From contig CAVTIS010000006.1 in the NCBI GenBank assembly GCA_963734845.1, forward strand, positions 1 to 64,000: DNA of 64,000 bases. The letters run 5' to 3'. This DNA comes from JAKAVN01 sp963734845 (GTDB taxonomy: Bacteria > Desulfobacterota > Binatia > Binatales > Binataceae). The notes beneath the pieces are model-generated. The model was given only the letters and a program-made list of their open reading frames with translations, ran no database searches and had not been told where the DNA came from. Both the position numbers and the translations under genes were made by a program. Positions 61,679 to 64,000 of the stretch are shown one piece after another; the stretch's first letter is position 1; each line of letters opens with the position of its first letter.

Positions 61679-63400
61679 ATGGAACGAGGGATCAACACGC
61701 GAAGAGTTATAGGCGGGGCATTCCCGATTTTGATCGTGGCCGCGCTGCTCGCGCTTTTCTTCGGCTTTCGCAACTACGTGCCGGCGCTGCACGGCCCCAA
61801 GCTGAGCGTCACGGCGCGCCATCTGCCGTACTACGCATTTTGCTCGTTCAACCGGATGCTGGTCGCGTACGTGCTCGCGCTGCTCTTTTCGATCTGTTAC
61901 GGCATGATGGCGGCGCGCGGGCGGATATGGGAGCGCGTGATGATTCCGGCGATCGACATCGCGCAATCGGTGCCGGTGGTCGGATTCTTTCCCGCCGCGG
62001 TATATTTTTTCGTCGCGCTCGCGCACGGCAGCCGGCTGGGCGTCGAGATGGCGGCGGTGTTCCTGATCTTCACCAGCCAGGCGTGGAATCTCGCGCTCGG
62101 CGTGTTCGAATCCATCCGCACCATCCCCGACGATTCGCGCGAAGCGCTGGAGGCCTTCGGGGCCAACGGCTGGCTGCGCTTTCGCAAACTATCGCTCCCG
62201 GCATGCGTGCCCAAGCTGGTGTACAACTCGATCCTGTCGTGGGTCGCGGGATGGTACTTCCTCATCGCCTGCGAAATCATCACGGCCGGACCCTCGACTT
62301 ACCGCTTGCCGGGCCTGGGCAGCTTCCTGATGGAGGCCGCCAACCGCGGGCGCAATGGCGAGATGATGCTAGGCCTACTCGCACTGCTCCTGATAATCAT
62401 CGCTATGGACCTGGTGGTGTGGCAGCCGCTGTCGGTGTGGGCCGAAAAGTTTCGCTATGAGTTCACCTCGGGCGCCGAGGCCGAACGATCGCTCGGGATG
62501 TTGCATGCGATAGGCCTGCTGGGCCCCAGCGTTTATCGCGCGGTGCGCCTGGTCGTGCGTCCCCTGGTGGTGATGGTGCAGGGCCTGCTCGACGCCGCCC
62601 CGCCGCTCGGTGCGCGCACGCGCGAGCGCGCGGCCCGTGCCGCCAGGGTCGTCGGCTACGCGGCGCTCGCGGCCTTCGCCGGACTTTTCATCTACGCGTT
62701 ACTTCGCGGACTGGACGCGCTATTGCGCACCCTGATGACGCCGTGGCCCGCGGCGGTCCGGCAGATTCCCGCGGCGACGCTGGCTTCGACCATTCGAATG
62801 ATCGTCGCCTACGCGATTTCGCTTGGATGGACGCTGCCGTGCGCGCTGGCGGCGATCAACAGCCCGCGCTTCAAGCGCTGGCTCTCGCCGATCGCCGAGA
62901 TCGTCGGCTCGATGCCGGCGACCGCGCTGTTCCCGGTGATCGTGGTGTTGGTGATCCAGGTGACCGGCGAAATGAACCTCGCGTCGATCCTGCTCATCCT
63001 AACCGGGATGCAGTGGTACCTGCTGTTCAATCTGCTGGCTGGAGCGAGCCAGATACCCGAAGAGCTCAAAGAGTTCGCGCGCGCGTACCGGCTCAGCCGA
63101 TGGGAGACCTGGCGCAAGCTCGACGTGCCGGCGCTGGTGCCCTCGATCGTTACCGGGAGTATCACGGCGTGGGGCGGCGGATGGAATGCGTTGATCCTGT
63201 CCGAGTACTTCGTCTACCGCGGGCATACCTACAAAGTATTGGGCCTGGGTGCGCTGCTTGATGCGGCGACCTACGAAACCGGCAACAACCTGATGATCCT
63301 GCTTAGCCTGCTCTCGATGGTCGTGGTAGTGGTAAGCCTCAACCGGCTGGTTTGGCGCCGGCTCTATAACGTTGCGACTGAACGCTACCGATTCGATTGA
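61679..63400 (+). CDS. NitT/TauT-type ABC transporter permease, two permease domains fused
   Basis: A 573-aa inner-membrane permease with two BPD-type domains in one chain (about 20-270 and 330-570). Each has the EAA loop facing the ATPase: first RTIPDDSREALEAFGANGWL, second QIPEELKEFARAYRLSRWET. Helices include LLALFFGFRNYVPALH and LASILLILTGMQWYLLFNLL. Nitrate, sulfonate and taurine systems normally use one permease domain per polypeptide as a dimer, so this is the fused version. ATG 61679 is preferred; a TTG at 61625 is alternative. The ATPase gene follows after 43 bp. No substrate-binding protein is within the window. Confidence 0.88.
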   Translation: MERGINTRRVIGGAFPILIVAALLALFFGFRNYVPALHGPKLSVTARHLPYYAFCSFNRMLVAYVLALLFSICYGMMAARGRIWERVMIPAIDIAQSVPVVGFFPAAVYFFVALAHGSRLGVEMAAVFLIFTSQAWNLALGVFESIRTIPDDSREALEAFGANGWLRFRKLSLPACVPKLVYNSILSWVAGWYFLIACEIITAGPSTYRLPGLGSFLMEAANRGRNGEMMLGLLALLLIIIAMDLVVWQPLSVWAEKFRYEFTSGAEAERSLGMLHAIGLLGPSVYRAVRLVVRPLVVMVQGLLDAAPPLGARTRERAARAARVVGYAALAAFAGLFIYALLRGLDALLRTLMTPWPAAVRQIPAATLASTIRMIVAYAISLGWTLPCALAAINSPRFKRWLSPIAEIVGSMPATALFPVIVVLVIQVTGEMNLASILLILTGMQWYLLFNLLAGASQIPEELKEFARAYRLSRWETWRKLDVPALVPSIVTGSITAWGGGWNALILSEYFVYRGHTYKVLGLGALLDAATYETGNNLMILLSLLSMVVVVVSLNRLVWRRLYNVATERYRFD

Positions 63401-63443
63401 CCTTGCGAGCATCGACGATGCCTGACCCTGACCCAGCCGACCC

Positions 63444-64000
63444 ATGGCCCTGCTCGAGCTTAAACAGGTTTCCAAAAGCTACCCGCATGCCAAGGGCAGC
63501 ATCCGGGTGCTCAACGAGATATCGTTCAGCATCGAGCTCGGCGAGTTCGTCGCGATCGTCGGGCCGTCGGGATGCGGCAAGTCGACGCTCCTGCGAATCA
63601 TCAACGGCATCGTGCCCGCCACTTCGGGCCAGGTGCTCTACAACGGCCACCAGGTCGACGGCATCAATCCCGAATGCGCGATGGTCTTTCAGTCCTTCGC
63701 CCTGCTGCCGTGGCTCAGCGTGAAGGCCAACATCGAATTGGGCCTGGAGTCGCGGCGCATCGCTCCCGCCGAGCGCGAGCGGCTGGCGACCCGTTATATC
63801 GATAAAGTGGGACTCGACGGTTTCGAGGAAGCCTACCCGCGCGAGCTTTCGGGCGGGATGCGCCAGCGCGTGGGGCTTGCGCGTGCGCTCGCGGTCGAAC
63901 CGGCGGTGCTGCTGATGGACGAGCCATTCTCCGCGCTCGACGCCCTGACCGCAATCGGACTGCGCGAGGAATTGCTCGACCTGTGGCAGGCCCCGGATAG
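63444..64000 (+). CDS. NitT/TauT-type ABC transporter ATP-binding protein, 3' end outside window
   Basis: The first 185 residues of an ATPase that energises the preceding permease. MALLELKQVSKSYPHAKGSI starts at ATG 63444. Walker A is GPSGCGKSTLLR, the Q-loop CAMVFQSFALLPWLSVKANI, the signature LSGGMRQRVGLARAL and Walker B VLLMDEPFSALDALT. These are the usual SsuB/TauB/NrtD features (Q-loop ending LLPW). The reading continues through position 64000 (LREELLDLWQAPD) without a stop. The substrate may be an organosulfonate, nitrate or related anion; it cannot be told from the ATPase. Confidence 0.93.
   Translation, partial: MALLELKQVSKSYPHAKGSIRVLNEISFSIELGEFVAIVGPSGCGKSTLLRIINGIVPATSGQVLYNGHQVDGINPECAMVFQSFALLPWLSVKANIELGLESRRIAPAERERLATRYIDKVGLDGFEEAYPRELSGGMRQRVGLARALAVEPAVLLMDEPFSALDALTAIGLREELLDLWQAPD

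Overview
The window is GC-rich bacterial chromosome. It carries conserved housekeeping blocks in an order typical of the Deltaproteobacteria and their relatives: thrS-infC-rpmI-rplT-pheS-pheT-ihfA-merR, and ffs-dnaX-ybaB-recR. It also carries a cobalt-type nitrile hydratase, a DmoA/SfnB-type organosulfur pair, a PTPS-III and an AddAB-like nuclease. This mix suggests a soil or sediment relative of the former Deltaproteobacteria, for example Binatota/Desulfobacterota. That placement is inference from gene content; no marker phylogeny could be run.

Layout. 1-3.6 kb is a decayed, lower-GC zone: an IS3-family relic with several frameshifts, a small conserved hypothetical gene, a broken small membrane protein, a second IS3 relic fused to an unrelated gene end, a pair of about 130-nt imperfect repeats with a 20-bp palindrome, and an orphan tRNA 3' half that looks like an integration scar. 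4.1-10.4 kb holds two hybrid sensor kinases sharing an unusual six-helix membrane sensor, a Tat-exported MsrB and a DUF2786 protein. 10.6-14 kb has a thymidine-phosphorylase remnant, peptide deformylase and a nitrile hydratase operon (beta, alpha, accessory, small membrane protein). 14.2-19.2 kb has a lipoprotein, an orphan double ATPase of the BMP-type nucleoside/sugar ABC family, a CCA-adding-type nucleotidyltransferase, an AI-2E-family permease and tRNA-Val.

19.4-27.3 kb is the translation block, including an AUU-initiated infC and a clear terminator between rplT and pheS. 27.4-36 kb has YihY/BrkB, an isochorismatase-fold hydrolase, a large GT2 glycosyltransferase with a degenerate glycosidase-like N-terminus, a two-component pair (kinase plus NtrC-type regulator) and TatA. 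36.2-43.4 kb has CstA, SRP RNA, dnaX-ybaB-recR, superoxide dismutase and an SDR. 43.4-46.7 kb is an Rrf2 repressor divergent from a DmoA-like flavin monooxygenase and an SfnB-like dehydrogenase. A perfect dyad lies exactly between the -35 and -10 boxes there, making this a self-contained, probably regulated organosulfur module.

46.8-64 kb has DUF4870, a split NtrC-like pair (sigma54 activator without receiver, plus a separate receiver), PTPS-III, a GGCT-like protein, AddA/AddB-like proteins, MOSC, two neighbouring membrane proteins with similar Pro/Ala/Ser/Thr tails, a TIGR03663-type membrane glycosyltransferase-like protein, and a NitT/TauT-type ABC permease (two domains fused) with its ATPase running off the window end.
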